From: Balaenoptera acutorostrata
Taxonomy: Eukaryota; Chordata; Mammalia; Artiodactyla; Balaenopteridae
Assembly (NCBI RefSeq): GCF_949987535.1
Contig: NC_080082.1
Coordinates: forward strand, 45,679,374 to 45,743,373
Direction of reading: 5' to 3'
DNA length: 64,000 nt
Part shown: positions 35,226-46,960 of the stretch, one piece after another
How the letters are laid out: each line of letters opens with the position of its first letter
How positions within the stretch are numbered: the first letter of the stretch is position 1
Program-made: the position numbers and the translations under genes
Notes under the pieces: generated by a model
Told to the model about the DNA's origin: nothing
Seen by the model: only the letters and a program-made list of their open reading frames with translations
The model's database searches: none

Positions 35226-36039
35226 AGGACCAGCTACATAATCTGCAGGGCTCAGTGCAAAATGAAAAGGTGGAGCCCATTGTTTAGAATTACTAAGAAT
35301 TTCAAGATGATGATTGCAGAACATTAAATCAAGTCAGAGTCCTTCTAAGCGCAAAGCCATGTGTGACTGCACTGGTCCCATGAAGCCAGCCCTGTTTGTA
35401 GGACTGTGGGCACACGGAGAGGAGCCTTGCACGGGTGGTCACTTATTCCCGAGCAGTTGAAGGGGGAGGATGGCTGGAGAGGGTCAGAAGCACCCTGGGT
35501 GGTGTGGGTATCACCGGGTGGACAGAGCATGTCAGCACATTACAGGTGTCTGCAGGGTTTCTACTGAGCCACTTGTGGGGGAACCTGAAAAAGTCCACCT
35601 GAGCCCCCTGCAAGCTCTGTCTGGACAGAGAGAGGGTGGTCAGGGGTATGCATGAGACAGCAGTTAGCAGCAAACAGAGCAGCTCCATAATATTTTTTAA
35701 GTGTGCTGCTTTTATTTTATTTTTTTCAATTTTCTCCTTTTTCTCAGTGCCCAGAGCAGCACTTTCTCCCTAGAAGACCTTAGAATATTTTATTTAGAAA
35801 ATGCAAAATGATCCTGTCTCTGCTGGGCAAACTGGGGATCCCCGTTGGAGGGGTGCACCTGGTGACGGCTGCGCCTCTCCAGGCTGCTCTCTCATTTGGA
35901 GAGGCGAGCATTTCGCGTCTCAGGTGCATACCTGTGCAAGCGCAGACCCCTTGCTGCAGCATCAGTGCAGTGATGAGTGTACAGCTGCCAACCGGCTTCT
36001 CCTTGCTGTTACTCACCCAGCTGTTTAGAGAAGGAGAGA
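35226..36039. other. Noncoding stretch, nothing recognised
   Basis: No gene. A T-rich patch lies near 35697-35745. Confidence 0.4.
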
Positions 36040-36470
36040 GCATTTCTAACCAGCCATATGGCATGGAGTTTTATTTGCCGTGGTAAGTTAAAAAGTACAT
36101 TATTGGTCAGCATCTTGCATGCAAATTTTGACATTGCATTCCAGGAGTACCTGCAGAAGAGAGTGGTGGCGAGTCGGATCTGTGTAATTACATTGCTGTG
36201 CAGGCTTGTAACGTTGCCATCTCTAACTACACCCGGTATCTCATCGCGACGGCTGCCCGGGGATATTGCTGCACGACTCCTGTAGCCGGAGAAAGATTAT
36301 GTAAACATGGTGTGCAATCTCGAAAGTGAGTAATGAAGTTGAGTACTTGTTGCAAAAATTAATAAATGGCTGGTTTACACGTGATGGAGGAGTCTCCGTG
36401 TGGGAACTGAATCGCGGCGTAGTGATGGATAAATGCACCTCCAGGCACCGGTGACTTGAAGAAATTCATC
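36040..36470. other. Repeat-free, CpG-retaining candidate regulatory or exonic segment
   Basis: About 430 bp with no recognisable transposon, an octamer ATGCAAAT at 36119-36126 and roughly ten CpGs between 36155 and 36300, unlike the CpG-poor surroundings. It contains exon-like signals: an acceptor ending CATTCCAG at 36144 and a donor GTGAGT at 36325. I do not recognise a protein in it. Confidence 0.4.
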
Positions 36471-36909
36471 CTTTTTTCTATCAGGATGATCAAATGGACA
36501 ATTCTAGTCTATGCCCTTAACTTTCTACTAGACCAGCATGAAATCATCACAAATAGATCTTTCTGCTCCTCTTTGCCTGTCAGACTCTTCACCCTTGCCT
36601 CGGAGGAGAGTGTGGCAGTGATGTGGGGCTGTTTGCAGTTTCTGGAATGGCCGTGTGGTCCCAGGGCCTTGCCTTTGTAGATGCTCTTCCTGCACTCCTA
36701 TCTGTCAAGTGCCTACGACGTGTCCCGAAGTCATTGTCCGGCTAGGAAGTCTGTTTTGAGCCTTGGTTCAGGTGCCACTTTCTCTGAGGAGCCTTTCTAT
36801 CCACCCCTGTCTGCAGTGCTTCCCGCCCCAGAAAATTAACCCGTGGCCGCTGGTGCCCATACTTCCTTGATGATGCCTAGGTTTCTGTTACCGTCTGTCT
36901 CTGCTTAGG
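36471..36909. other. Noncoding stretch, nothing recognised
   Basis: Degraded sequence; possibly part of an old LINE, but not assignable by eye. Confidence 0.35.
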
Positions 36910-37120
36910 AAAGGGATCCATGGAGTCAGACAGACTGGGGTCCAAATCTCAGTTCCACCAAGTACCAGCTCACGTGACCACGAGCACGGAACCTCTGAAC
37001 CTCAAGTGTCCCATCTGTAAAATGGGAAACGCTCATTTCTAGTTTGTAAGGTTGTTAGAATCAGGTATTAGATCATGTATCTGGCACATAGAAGATGCTC
37101 ATTAAATATGTGTTAAAAGA
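36910..37120 (-). repeat. MIR SINE
   Basis: Nearly full antisense MIR: GGAGTCAGACAGACTGGGGT, CAAATCTCAGTTCCACCAAG, CCCATCTGTAAAATGGGAAA, then CTGGCACATAGAAGATGCTC. Confidence 0.85.
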
Positions 37121-37654
37121 TGGATGGAGGAAGTGGGACTTCTGCATAGTCCATCAATTCTTAGAGCGGAGAGGAGGCATGTGGGAAAGAAGGCACAGCA
37201 GGGAACACAGTGAAGTGTGTGAGCAGCAGGGTGTGTCGAGGACCACCACCCCCTCTGGCTGGGAGAGTGGTGGGGACCAGAAGGAAGTGACTCTGGAAAG
37301 GGAAATAGGGCCCAACTGTGGAGGGCCTTGGATGCCAGACGATGACTTTACCCTGCAGGCACTGGGAGTCGTGGGCTGTGTGTGTGTGAAATAGCTAAGG
37401 AGGTTTGCCGTGTGGCTATGCCGGGAGCAGTATGCGGGGTTCCGTCCTCACAGTCCTCCCTCCCTCTGGTATCCACCCTTCCCCCTGCCCACACACCCCA
37501 GCAGACGTTTCTAGAGCTCCTGGGTCCCGGGCAGTGGCTTGGCCCGGTCCTGGGTGAACTTCTCTTTGCCCCTTCCTCCCCCTCCATCAGTCAGTCCTTC
37601 AAAGCGCCGATGTATTGCCAGGAGAGGATATTACACGAAGCCCCTGAAGTGGTG
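37121..37654. other. Noncoding stretch, nothing recognised
   Basis: Part resembles an L2-like internal region (GGCCTTGGATGCCAGACGA), not confidently assigned. Confidence 0.35.
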
Positions 37655-37845
37655 CATTAAAGCAGTTTGGATTTTCTCTTACTGCTAACATTGATTACTA
37701 TTAATTAAGGTTGATATTTACAATCAGAGGGAGTACAGGAGCAGATCATTTTTTATTAATCGCTCTTCTAGAGTCATCATTAGTCATCATTATCAAAATA
37801 TTCAGACAGTGGACAGTGGCTGAGTTTTTCAAACCAAGTGATTAA
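37655..37845. other. AT-rich candidate conserved noncoding element
   Basis: Repeat-free stretch with TATTAATTAAGG, TTTATTAATCGC and two TCATTAGTCATCATT-like motifs, typical of homeodomain-bound enhancers. Inference from motif content only. Confidence 0.4.
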
Positions 37846-38235
37846 ATTATACTACATTATATACAGTCTGTGTCCCCTGTCACCTCTCCCTTTCAGGGTT
37901 CTCCCTATTGTCCCCCAAATGGTCTCAGCCTCCTGCCATTTATCCTCTCCTCCACCCCTGCTCTCCCCATCACCCCCTTCTTTCCTTTCCTCCCTCCCTC
38001 CCTCTCTTCCTTTCTTTTCCTCACCAGAAATGATACCATCCTGAGATCCTGCAGCTTGCCTTTTTCTTTCAACGATATGGCTTAAAGGTCTCCTTGTGTT
38101 ATGACTGAGCTCTGGCTTACTCCTTTTCATGTCACTGTAGCATGACTGTGGAATGCATATGCCACGGTATTGTTTATTTTTATTGCCATTCCCCAACTGG
38201 TGGACATTTAGGTTATTCCCCTTTCCTTTCCTTCC
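37846..38235 (-). repeat. Old L1-like 3' fragment with pyrimidine tract
   Basis: TTGCCTTTTTCTTTCAACGA, GGAATGCATATGCCACGG and GGTGGACATTTAGGTTATTC match an antisense L1M/HAL1 tail. A CCTT-rich tract at about 37975-38025 precedes them. Confidence 0.6.
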
Positions 38236-39249
38236 ACTTGTTGTCTTGGTCAGTGACACAGTGGGAATCCCGTGTGTGTCCCACAGCTGCCAGGGTAGCT
38301 CTGGAGAGGTGGGCTTGCTGCAGCCCACCAGGCTACCCAGCCGCTTCTCAGTTTATCCCCTAACCTTGGCCAATCCAAACCCCACCTGGATCTCCAGCCC
38401 CAGCACTCTGCTGTGCTTTTGATGGGGGTCCCTCTCCTGGAATGCTTTCTTTCCCCATCTTTCCACGTGTAAATCCTGCCCACATCCTAAGATGCTGGAG
38501 CTGTGCCCACTCTTCCAGAGGCTTAAAACTCTCTGCTTCCTCGTCTGAAATTTTCCTGGGAACATATCACTTCATAGTGAAGCTCGGTTGGTGGTCTTAT
38601 TCTGAATTTTGAGCCCTCTGAGGACAGGGACAGAATCTTCCTGGGTCATTATAGGTTTTCACTGAGCTTGTGGTCTTTTCCCTGTGTTAGAGAAGAGTGT
38701 GGCCCCTGGGCGTCTCAGGCTCCTCCTCCCAGGGGTCTGCAGAGATGGGCTCGGGGCCTCCCCTGCTCCCTTCCTGCTGAGGCGACTGGTCTACCTCCTC
38801 CCCTGTTCCAAGTGGGACCCTGAATGGGTTCTTGGAATGAGAATAGAGGAATTTAGGAATTCCTGTTCCTCCATTTAGGAGTTTTTTTTTTTTTAATAGT
38901 TAAACAATTGTAGGTAATTTAATTTGTAATGGTGCACATGGATTTACTAAGTGGGAAAATGTCACTAAGTTGTGGACACATACTGCATACAATTCAAAGA
39001 GAATTGGCCTCTGATGGGTAGCAATAAATGTCAAACTGTTCAACATTGATTGTTCTTGAAGGAATATTGCCTAACACAGAATAAAGTACCTTTTCGAGAT
39101 TATTCAATTGGTCTGACTTTAAATCTAAAAAGAAGTAGGAGTACTGTGTCCCACTATGGCTCTCTACCCCTTGTGGTTGGATACAGGAGACCAAGTGGGA
39201 ATGGGGAATGGACCACTTGGGCCTCTATTTTCTTAATGGCTCCTTCAAC
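38236..39249. other. Noncoding stretch with L2-like pieces
   Basis: Around 38580-38680 GAGCCCTCTGAGGACAGGGA looks like an L2 3' piece. There is no gene. A T run sits at 38881-38894. Confidence 0.4.
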
Positions 39250-39725
39250 CCCCAGAGAGGAGGGAAGAATGTCTAAAAGCCTCTGGTGGTTTCCAACCAT
39301 CCTGCCAACTTCTTCGTCTGCCGTGCCTGCCTCTTGGGCCTCAGATCCTGTGGCTCTGCTCTCACTCAGTATACTCCAGCTATGCTGGTCTGCTTATTGC
39401 TCTTCAAAACACTCCAGTATGGGCCTACCCCAGGGCCTTTGCACTTCTGTTCTCTCTGCATAAAATTCCATCTTTCTCTACTTTTCCACAACCACCCATC
39501 GAAGGTCAAAGTTCACCTCCATTGTGCCCCACACTTCATTGGTTCCTAACCATTCCATCATTCCTATATGTGTAACTAGTTGGAATTTGGAATTGTCTTA
39601 TTTATGTTTTACTAGCATGTTATCTGTCTCCCCACTAGAATGTGAGCTTCATGAGGGCAGGGATGGTGTCTGTCCTGTCTGCTTGGGTAGTCCAGTGCCT
39701 AGAGCAGTTCATGACACAAGAGGAG
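39250..39725 (+). repeat. L2 LINE fragment
   Basis: Long collinear match to the L2 3' region: GGGCCTTTGCACTTCTGTTC, TTCACCTCCATTGTGCCCCA, CCACTAGAATGTGAGCTTCA, TGAGGGCAGGGATGGTG and a final CAGTGCCTAGAGCAG. Confidence 0.85.
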
Positions 39726-41414
39726 GGACATTTTTCCCTCCTCTCTGGGGGTTGAAGGAGCCATTAAGAGAACAGTAGAAGAATAGTATCCTTCATGAAG
39801 TTTGTGATACTATAATAAGTACTGATAGAACAAGTGTGTTGAGTGACTCTCTGCAAAGTGATAGAACATAACATGCATTTTATAATACAGCAATCACCCA
39901 GGCATGAAAAAAAGATCCTTTGGCTTCCTTTCAAATGAATCTCCCTTTAGTAGGACTTTTCTCTTTTATGACTTGAAGAAAGTGGGCTTTTCCAGCAGCG
40001 GTTGGTTCCTGCTACTTTCTAGACAACCTGGTAATTTGTTTGGAATGCTGGGGCAGAGGGCTCTCATTGCCCATGGCCAGGTCTCTCCCCGCCGGAAACT
40101 GAGCTCTCCTTACTGTGCTTTGCTGAGGATGCAGGGCCGGGCACAATAGCTGCAAACTCTCAAGTTTAGCTGATGAATGAAAAGACTTAAGTGAAGTGGA
40201 GATTCATGGTAGTTATCAACGTCTAGAATTTTTTAAAAATGTTCTTTCCCTTTGTTTCGGGGATCCTCTGTTGTTATAAGAGACTGAGGTCAGGGGATAG
40301 AGTTCTCTTACTCTGTAGAAATAAAAATCTGTGTACTTCCTCTAGCACTGAATAAAAATAGCTATTCTTTATTTTTTTTTAAGAAAAGCACTGTGCAACT
40401 TCTCGGTGCTGACTTATTTGCACCTACTTTGCACCTACTTTGCAGACCTCGGCGCCCTCAGAAGGGCTGAAGATGGAGGTCAGTGCGTGCGGGTCAGGGT
40501 GCTGACTGATCACGTCCCAAAGAACTGGTTTGTGGATAGTCCTTTGGTGATTTTTTTTCTTCCCCAGTAGAAAGTTTCATGTTTGATCCTGAGAATCAGA
40601 AATTAAGAAATATATGCTATGATGTCATTTTGCCTGATTTAATCTAAACTTCCTGTGTGCTCCCGGGCAGAGGGTTCCGGGTTGGGAGGGTCTTGTGGTC
40701 TAACCCTGCCCACTCTCATTTGAGCAGCCAAGGTTCCCCACCTGCTTGCACACCCCTGAGTGGGTTCCTCCCTGCCTCTGCTGGGACCCAGGCAGCGTCT
40801 GGGGAGCTCCAACTTAGAAGTGCTTCAGATGCAGGGGTCCTGGTGCAGCCCCCGCTGTGCACACAGCAGCAGCTGGACTCTGTCTCCCCATGTGTACCCT
40901 GGGGAGGAACACGCCCACCTCCCATGACTATTGTGCCAAGGAAACGGTCCTCGTCCTCCTTCTATAAAGCAGATAGTATAGCACAGGGCAGACACTCAGT
41001 AAAAGTTCTCTTTCTCACTCTCTTTTTTTTTTTTTTTTTCTCACTCTCTTTTTTATTGCCCTGAAATCTGCTCCTTAAATCTGGTCCTGGGCTTCCGTGG
41101 AGCCCTAGAGGTCAGATCTGGCTCTCCCAGGGCCAGAGGACAAATGTCCTTTCGCCTTGAGCCCTGCCTTACTGCCTTATTCCTCTCCCTTCTGACCCTG
41201 TGTGGTTAGTGCATGTGGCTTGTTGGTGTGGCCTGCTTGGAGAGGCCCCTCCTCTTTTTGTTCCCCTGCTTCTGAGGCTGTATTTGCCTGTCTTGGGCAC
41301 TGATTCTCTGCTTCCCCTGAGTGGCTTTTCATTGGCTGATCCCTGAAGTCCTTCTTAGGGGCCAGGATGAAACCCTGTCCTCTCCACAGTCCTATATTGC
41401 TGCTCTGGGGTTTT
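39726..41414. other. Noncoding stretch with small duplications
   Basis: No gene. It contains a 12-bp doubled GCACCTACTTT unit (40420-40443) and a 26-bp doubled TCTCACTCTC plus T-run unit (41013-41056). Confidence 0.5.
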
Positions 41415-41830
41415 GGACCCTGTTATGAGTTAGGATAGCACTGGCTGCTGTTAGAGGTATATCCTGAAGTTACAGTGTCAGGACACAACGATTTATGTTT
41501 TTTCCTAACAGAAAATCCAACCAGTGTTGGACACCAGGAGCTTTCATTTAGGGAGTGATGGACTCTCAGTATTTCCAGTATGTGGTTTCCAGGGTCATGA
41601 AGGGCATTGAAATCAGCTGTCAGGAAGGGGGGAGTGAGGATGACAGGCAGGGGGTTATGGGTAGACCTGGAGGTGGTGTACTTCACTTTGTGCAAATCCC
41701 ATTGGCTACAACTTGGTCACATGACCCCAGCTGGATGCAGACGAGCCTGGGACATGTCCCTGACTGGGGATTCACTTCTGGCAACCACTCCGTGTGTGGA
41801 AGGAGACACGGATGGTTAGTTGACAGCTGT
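41415..41830. repeat. Old interspersed repeat, family not assigned
   Basis: ATCCCATTGGCTACAACTTG, GTCACATGACCCCAGCTG and GCTGTCAGGAAGGGGGGAG follow an order I know from a widespread mammalian repeat that I cannot name with confidence. Confidence 0.4.
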
Positions 41831-43260
41831 CTCTACTACAGACCGGATGTGGAAAAGACCAGCAACTGTTTAATGGCATCACTCAGTTTAGCCCCTTGGC
41901 TAAGTGGTCAGGGTGCTTTCAGAGAGTCCTTCATTCAGGGTGCCTCCTGCCCAGCACCCTGCTTGCCCAGCGCTGGCCACTTGCACCTGTGCTACTCACA
42001 CCTCCTGGGTTTCTGTCCAAGTCACTGGACGGTCCACAGTGCAGGGCTGGGAACATGTGCCCTCACACATTGCCTGGGACCTTTCGTGGTGACGTCAGTA
42101 CATCATTCTGTACCCTTCGGCATGGCTGGTTATCCAGCCACTTATCCACATTCTTGTCTTGCTCAGTCTCACATTTCTCCGTTTTATCCCCACAGAAATC
42201 AAAATGACCTGCTGAAATGCATACGCCCTGCGTCTCATGCGGCTCTCTGTCCTGCTAGCCTGTAGGCTGGGCTGACACAGCCAGTCTCGGGGCACCCACA
42301 CTGGGCTCCTGGGATTGCTGTTCCCTCTTCTCGGTTTTCCCCAACTGCTTTTAAAAAGTAACATCTAGGCTAAAATCCTGCTTGGGATCAATTGTGCATG
42401 ACCTGAAAGGTTTAGCTTCCCATTCTCCACAGTTCCTCAAATATCACCACCAAAGCGTTCAGCGCTCTCTTTACAAGCTCTTTCAGTACCAAAATGTGGA
42501 ATTCACAGGGCCCGGAGATGGGAATTCTGGCCGAGCACACACGGTCTCTCTGAAGATCCTTTTTTTTATCTGTCTCGGGCTCCCTTTGGTCAGATGGTCC
42601 CCCTTCCATCCTCGGGATCTTCTTGTTGCTGAGCAGACAGATAAACAATCCCATCTTCTCCATCGATTGCTTGACTTGGTGTCTTTGCCCCTCGCAGCGG
42701 ATCTACAGTTCCTTCCTCCGTCTGTTTCTTGCTCTGAATTGAGCTTTTTAAAAGGGATTTTTTTGGCTGTCCTTAATAATGTTTTGACTCCCTTAGCCTT
42801 TGCCAAAGAGAAGGTCAGTGCAAATCCCAGCCACTTATGTCTAAGATTCCATGGTAGCATGGTCCTTCCTCTTCTCATATTTTATCCAAATCATCAATCA
42901 ATTACTTGATTCCCTCAACAAATATATATGTATATATGTAAATATGTATTATGTGTACAGTTACATGCATGTGCATGTGTGTGAATGTACAAGTATGTGT
43001 ATGCAAATGTGTGCAAGTTGGACAGCCACTATGTTCTTTTCAAATCTCCTGTCTTTGGCGATCACACTGGCTTCTCTGGACGCTGCCCTCTTCTCCCTCA
43101 CTGAGACCTTTCTGGTTACACAGACAGCGGGGCATGTTTACTTATCTTTTACTGAGCTGTCTGCTTGCCTAGACTCTCATGCCCTGGAATTCTACCTCTC
43201 TTTACTCCAAGTGTTTCGAAACCTGACATCCTAAAATTTAGAATACATGTTGGTTAAGGA
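41831..43260. other. Noncoding stretch with AT/TG-rich patch
   Basis: No gene is supported; a 175-codon open frame at 42382-42909 has no recognised domain. ATATATGTATATATGTAAAT and TGCATGTGCATGTGTGTG repeats lie at about 42920-43010. Confidence 0.4.
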
Positions 43261-43261
43261 T

Positions 43262-43505
43262 GAATTACAAACATTTATTGAATTTTTAACAAATGTCAGG
43301 CAGTATGCTAACTTGTTAAATGGATTTAAGCTTCTTTAAGCAACTTTATGATATAGGGACTGATTTTACTGTCTAGGGATTAGTGGGGATCTGAGGTTCA
43401 GTGATGTTAAGTAACTCCTCCAGTGTAGTGCAGGAAGGGCTGGAGCCTGGATTCGAATCCATGTATGTCTTACTCCAGCTCTGTGCTTGTCTAACCACTG
43501 CCCCA
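43262..43505 (+). repeat. MIR SINE, nearly full length
   Basis: AACATTTATTGAATTTTTA, TGTCAGGCAGTATGCTAAC, TGATGTTAAGTAACTCC, CTGGATTCGAATCCATG and CTAACCACTGCCCC run in full MIR order, including the tRNA-like B-box remnant. Confidence 0.9.
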
Positions 43506-44173
43506 TCTCCGTGACCCTGTCCTGCTCAGCCTACCCCACCCAGTGAATTGGGAATTTTAAGATGACATCATTGTAGTTGCCCAAGATTCTTGTCTTTTCT
43601 GCTTTAACTAGTTCCTCCTCATTAGTTAGAACTAAATCTAGAGTAAAAAATAAAATAAAATAAAACCCCCTAATTATATTCTCCACCATCTGGAAAATGA
43701 AGTTATCATCAAGATAGGCCAAGATCTTGTCCATGAATAAAGACGAGAGTGATAATAATAAGGTCTGATGCCCGACTGTTTAGCCAGCTAATAGGTCTAA
43801 TGGATGGTCAGAGAGTGAAAGGTCCTATCAATCCCTTCTCCAGCCCTCTGACTGGTTGCACTGGGAGTTCAGAGTAAATCACCTATTTCTCCCCTGTCTC
43901 TGGGTGGCCTGTAGCAAGGCCACCATTTCTGCATCCCCTCCTTTAGGCTCATCCATGCAGTCCCCTGCGTGCCTCCACCTGGGGCATATGGGGGCCCGTG
44001 AAGCAAGGGGTGAGACTTCTCCTCCACCTTTTGGACTAGGTCTATTCTCTGGGACTGAGAAGACCTGGCCATCGGGGAAGCCCTGCGCCTACCTCGTATC
44101 CTATAGATTTCATCCCTGCCCTAACCTTGAGGCTCTGGTCCATGTGCTGTGTTTGTCCTATTTCCAGCCCTTT
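43506..44173. other. Noncoding stretch, some L2-like text
   Basis: No gene. An A-rich AAATAAAATAAAATAAAA run lies at about 43647. Confidence 0.4.
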
Positions 44174-44803
44174 AGTGTTTTCCAAACCCCCAGAAGTCTG
44201 ATCCCACCACTTATTCCCAGTCTGGTGACCTTGTGGACCACCCTCTTCTTTGAGGGCATCCCTGTGCTCCTCCCATATCCATCCTCCTCTCTGAGTTGTC
44301 TCTGCCGTGTCTGGGGGTCCCAGGGTGCCAGGACGTGGGGCGAGGTGGGCTGGCCTCCAGGAGAATGTGGTCTGCTCACTTCTGTGAAATACGTCAAAGC
44401 ACAGCCAGGACCTGCTCCAGGGCCTCCAGACAGGGCCACACTCCCTCATACGTCCCCCTGCCCCTCACACTCAGCAGGTCCCGAACACCCTGCCCCCAAA
44501 CGGGCCCCTCCTCCTATGTCCCCAGCTTGGTGAACAGCACTCCACCCACCTGTCGGCTGCTGGAAGCCCAGGAGGTAGCCAGGTAGCTCCCCCGCAAACC
44601 CCCATGGGGCCTGTCTTTCCACCTCTTAAAGAACTCTTGAATGAATCCCGTAGTCTCCACAGCAAGGCTTTATTTCACATCCTCATGGTTTTCCCTCTTA
44701 CTCATGGCCTCTGTCTGGTCTCTCTCTTTGGAGCCTACTCTCTTGTCCAAACCAGTGTTTTCCAAACCCCCAGAAATCTGATCCCACCACTTATTCCCAG
44801 TCT
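44174..44803. repeat. Pair of 50-bp direct repeats 580 bp apart
   Basis: 44174-44223 and 44754-44803 match over 50 bases with one difference. Both contain TTTTCCAAACCCCCAGAA and CTGATCCCACCACTTATTCC. Flanks differ outside this core. Confidence 0.9.
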
Positions 44804-45245
44804 AGAACAGCTCAGGGGTTTCCCATTGAACTCCAGAAAAAGGCCTTGGTCTGACGAGAGCCTTTGGGGTCCAGCCCTGGTCTGTCTCTGCAGCCACTTC
44901 CCTTCATCCCCACACTCTGGCTTCCGCTGGCCTGACTCCTCTGATCTCCCAGGGAGTGAATATTCATTCATCTTTCGGGGTCTTTGCCTGCTCCGCTCCC
45001 TCCACCTGGAATAGTGCTTCCCCATATTTTTGCTTGGCTAACTCCTTGCTCGCTTTGAAGACTCCTTTGAAACCGTCTTCACTTGGGGTTGAGGGTGATG
45101 CCTGGGGTGATCTCTGAGGTACCCAGCCATCCATCCACCAGTGTATCCTCCCCATACCTTATCACAGTTATTCTTCTCTCTCCTCTCACATCTAATCACC
45201 CAGGAGACACTCCATTTACTTTGTTGATTGAATGAATGTTCCAGA
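44804..45245 (+). repeat. L2 LINE fragment
   Basis: CAGGGGTTTCCCATTGAAC, CCACACTCTGGCTTCCGCTG, GGTCTTTGCCTGCTCCGC, CCTCCACCTGGAATAGTGC and a terminal TTGATTGAATGAATG run in L2 order. Confidence 0.8.
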
Positions 45246-45399
45246 AATCCAAATTCAGCTGTGTAGGGTGTTTTCTCTCTTTTGGGGTCTTTAATATATC
45301 ACATAACTGTTGCTCCCCATTCTTTTTCTTTCCCTTGGCTAACAATGTACTCCTGCACTTTTCCCTCATTACGTGGTTTCCTCCAAGCCTCCAGATATA

Positions 45400-45662
45400 T
45401 CTCTTTTTTAGTAATAGCTTTATTGAGATATAATTCACATACCATACAATTCACGCATGTAAAGTGCATATGTAATTCAATGATTTTCAGTATATTCAGA
45501 GTTGTGAACCTTCACTGAAATCAATTTTAGGACATTTTAATCACCCCAGAAAGAAGCCCTGTACCCTTTAGCTATCAACCTCAACTCCCCTTTCCTCCCA
45601 ACCCTAGGAAACCACGAATCTACTTTCTGTCTCTATAGATTTGCTTAGTTGGGACATCTTTT
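45400..45662 (-). repeat. L1M-type LINE 3' end
   Basis: AGCTTTATTGAGATATAATT, CACATACCATACAATTCAC, GGACATTTTAATCACCCC and TACTTTCTGTCTCTATAG mark an antisense L1M terminus. Confidence 0.85.
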
Positions 45663-45734
45663 AGGTGTTCTTAAGGCTGACCTCTGTGCAGGACCCATGC
45701 ATGCCTTGCTTGACTCTTGAGCAAGCAGTCGGCT

Positions 45735-45826
45735 TTCTTTTTCACTCTTTCTTTCTTTCCCTTCCTTCCTCCCTCCCCCATTCCTTCCTTCCTTCCTTCC
45801 TTCCTTTCTTTCTTCTTTTTTTTTTT
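45735..45826. repeat. Pyrimidine microsatellite (CTTT/CTTC)n
   Basis: TTTCTTTCTTTCCCTTCCTT passes through CCTTCCTTCCTTCCTT into a T run. Polypurine on the other strand gives false lysine/glutamate-rich frames. Confidence 0.9.
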
Positions 45827-46539
45827 GAGGGGGGGTGGTTCTATTCTTGGTCTCCTTAGCAAAGACTATGAAACTCAATGTAATGTCTCTTCATTTTTCC
45901 AGGACTCTGGAAAGAGGGGATGATATCTCTTCTTTGTTATAGGATTAATTACTTTGTTTGTAAAGTGCTGTAAGGTTTGTAGAGTACAGAATCAAACTAT
46001 TGTTGGTTTTTAGTTGTTCCAAATTAATGTCACTTTCTCAGGGTTTTTTTCTTAATTTGGTCTACCTCATTAGCAAAATCAAATTTCAGAGGAAGATGTT
46101 ATAAGCCTTCTTTTCTCGTATTGCCAGCCTGGAGAAGGTGCAGCGAGAGGAGATGGGCTCAGAGAAGCCGAGGCTGTGGAGGCCGCAGCTCAGAGCCCAG
46201 TAAAGGCATGCTCTCGCTATAGGGTGGCTGGCGACACACTGGTCCATCAGGAAAGTGAGAGGGGCTCTCAGTCTACTCCTGGTGTTTGCATTTTCTATAA
46301 TCACTTATCTGGTTTTGGTCTACTTGGCCAAATGCTCCACAAACATTTTCTTGGTTCAGATAAAGGGCAAGGCCTAAGAGGAAATAAAAGTGCTAAATAT
46401 AAGGAGCATGGATCATCTGCTCTAGTATTTAAAAATGGCAAACTTAAATAATCAGTTACCATTTTTGGTCTATTGAATCATAACAAATATTAAAAACTAG
46501 ATCTCCTGGCTGCTGAAGATACAGGGAACCAGGACTTCC
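45827..46539. other. Noncoding stretch, nothing recognised
   Basis: AT-rich, no gene seen. Confidence 0.4.
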
Positions 46540-46960
46540 AATAATGCTGGTGACTTTCTAAATGGTAGAAATCCCTGTAGAAGACAATTTGTCAATACCT
46601 ATCAGGAGTAATAGCATGTTGAACCCGTTGACCCTGTAATTCTGCTTCTGAGAACCTATTTTAAGGAATTTATCCAAAGTATGAAAAAGCTATATGCATG
46701 AAAATGTTCATTATAGCATCATTTAAGATGTCAAAAATTAGAATAGGAATTGAGCTAAATGTATGGCATCGGGGTGTTCCGTGGAACCAGATCTCCCTGA
46801 TGGACAGTTGTGCAGTCAATTAAAATGATGGTTTTCAGGACTGTGCACAAGAACAGAAGAAGATAACAGACCTGAGTGTGGACCATGAGTGTGACCAGGT
46901 GAAAATATGTGCACAGGACAGCCCTGGAAGAGAGATGTGGAAATAATTACTGGGAGGGGC
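46540..46960 (+). repeat. Old L1-like LINE 3' fragment
   Basis: TGACCCTGTAATTCTGCTTC, AGGAATTTATCCAAAGTATG, AAATGTTCATTATAGCATC and CAGTCAATTAAAATGATGG follow the sense order of an ancient L1 3' UTR. Confidence 0.75.
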
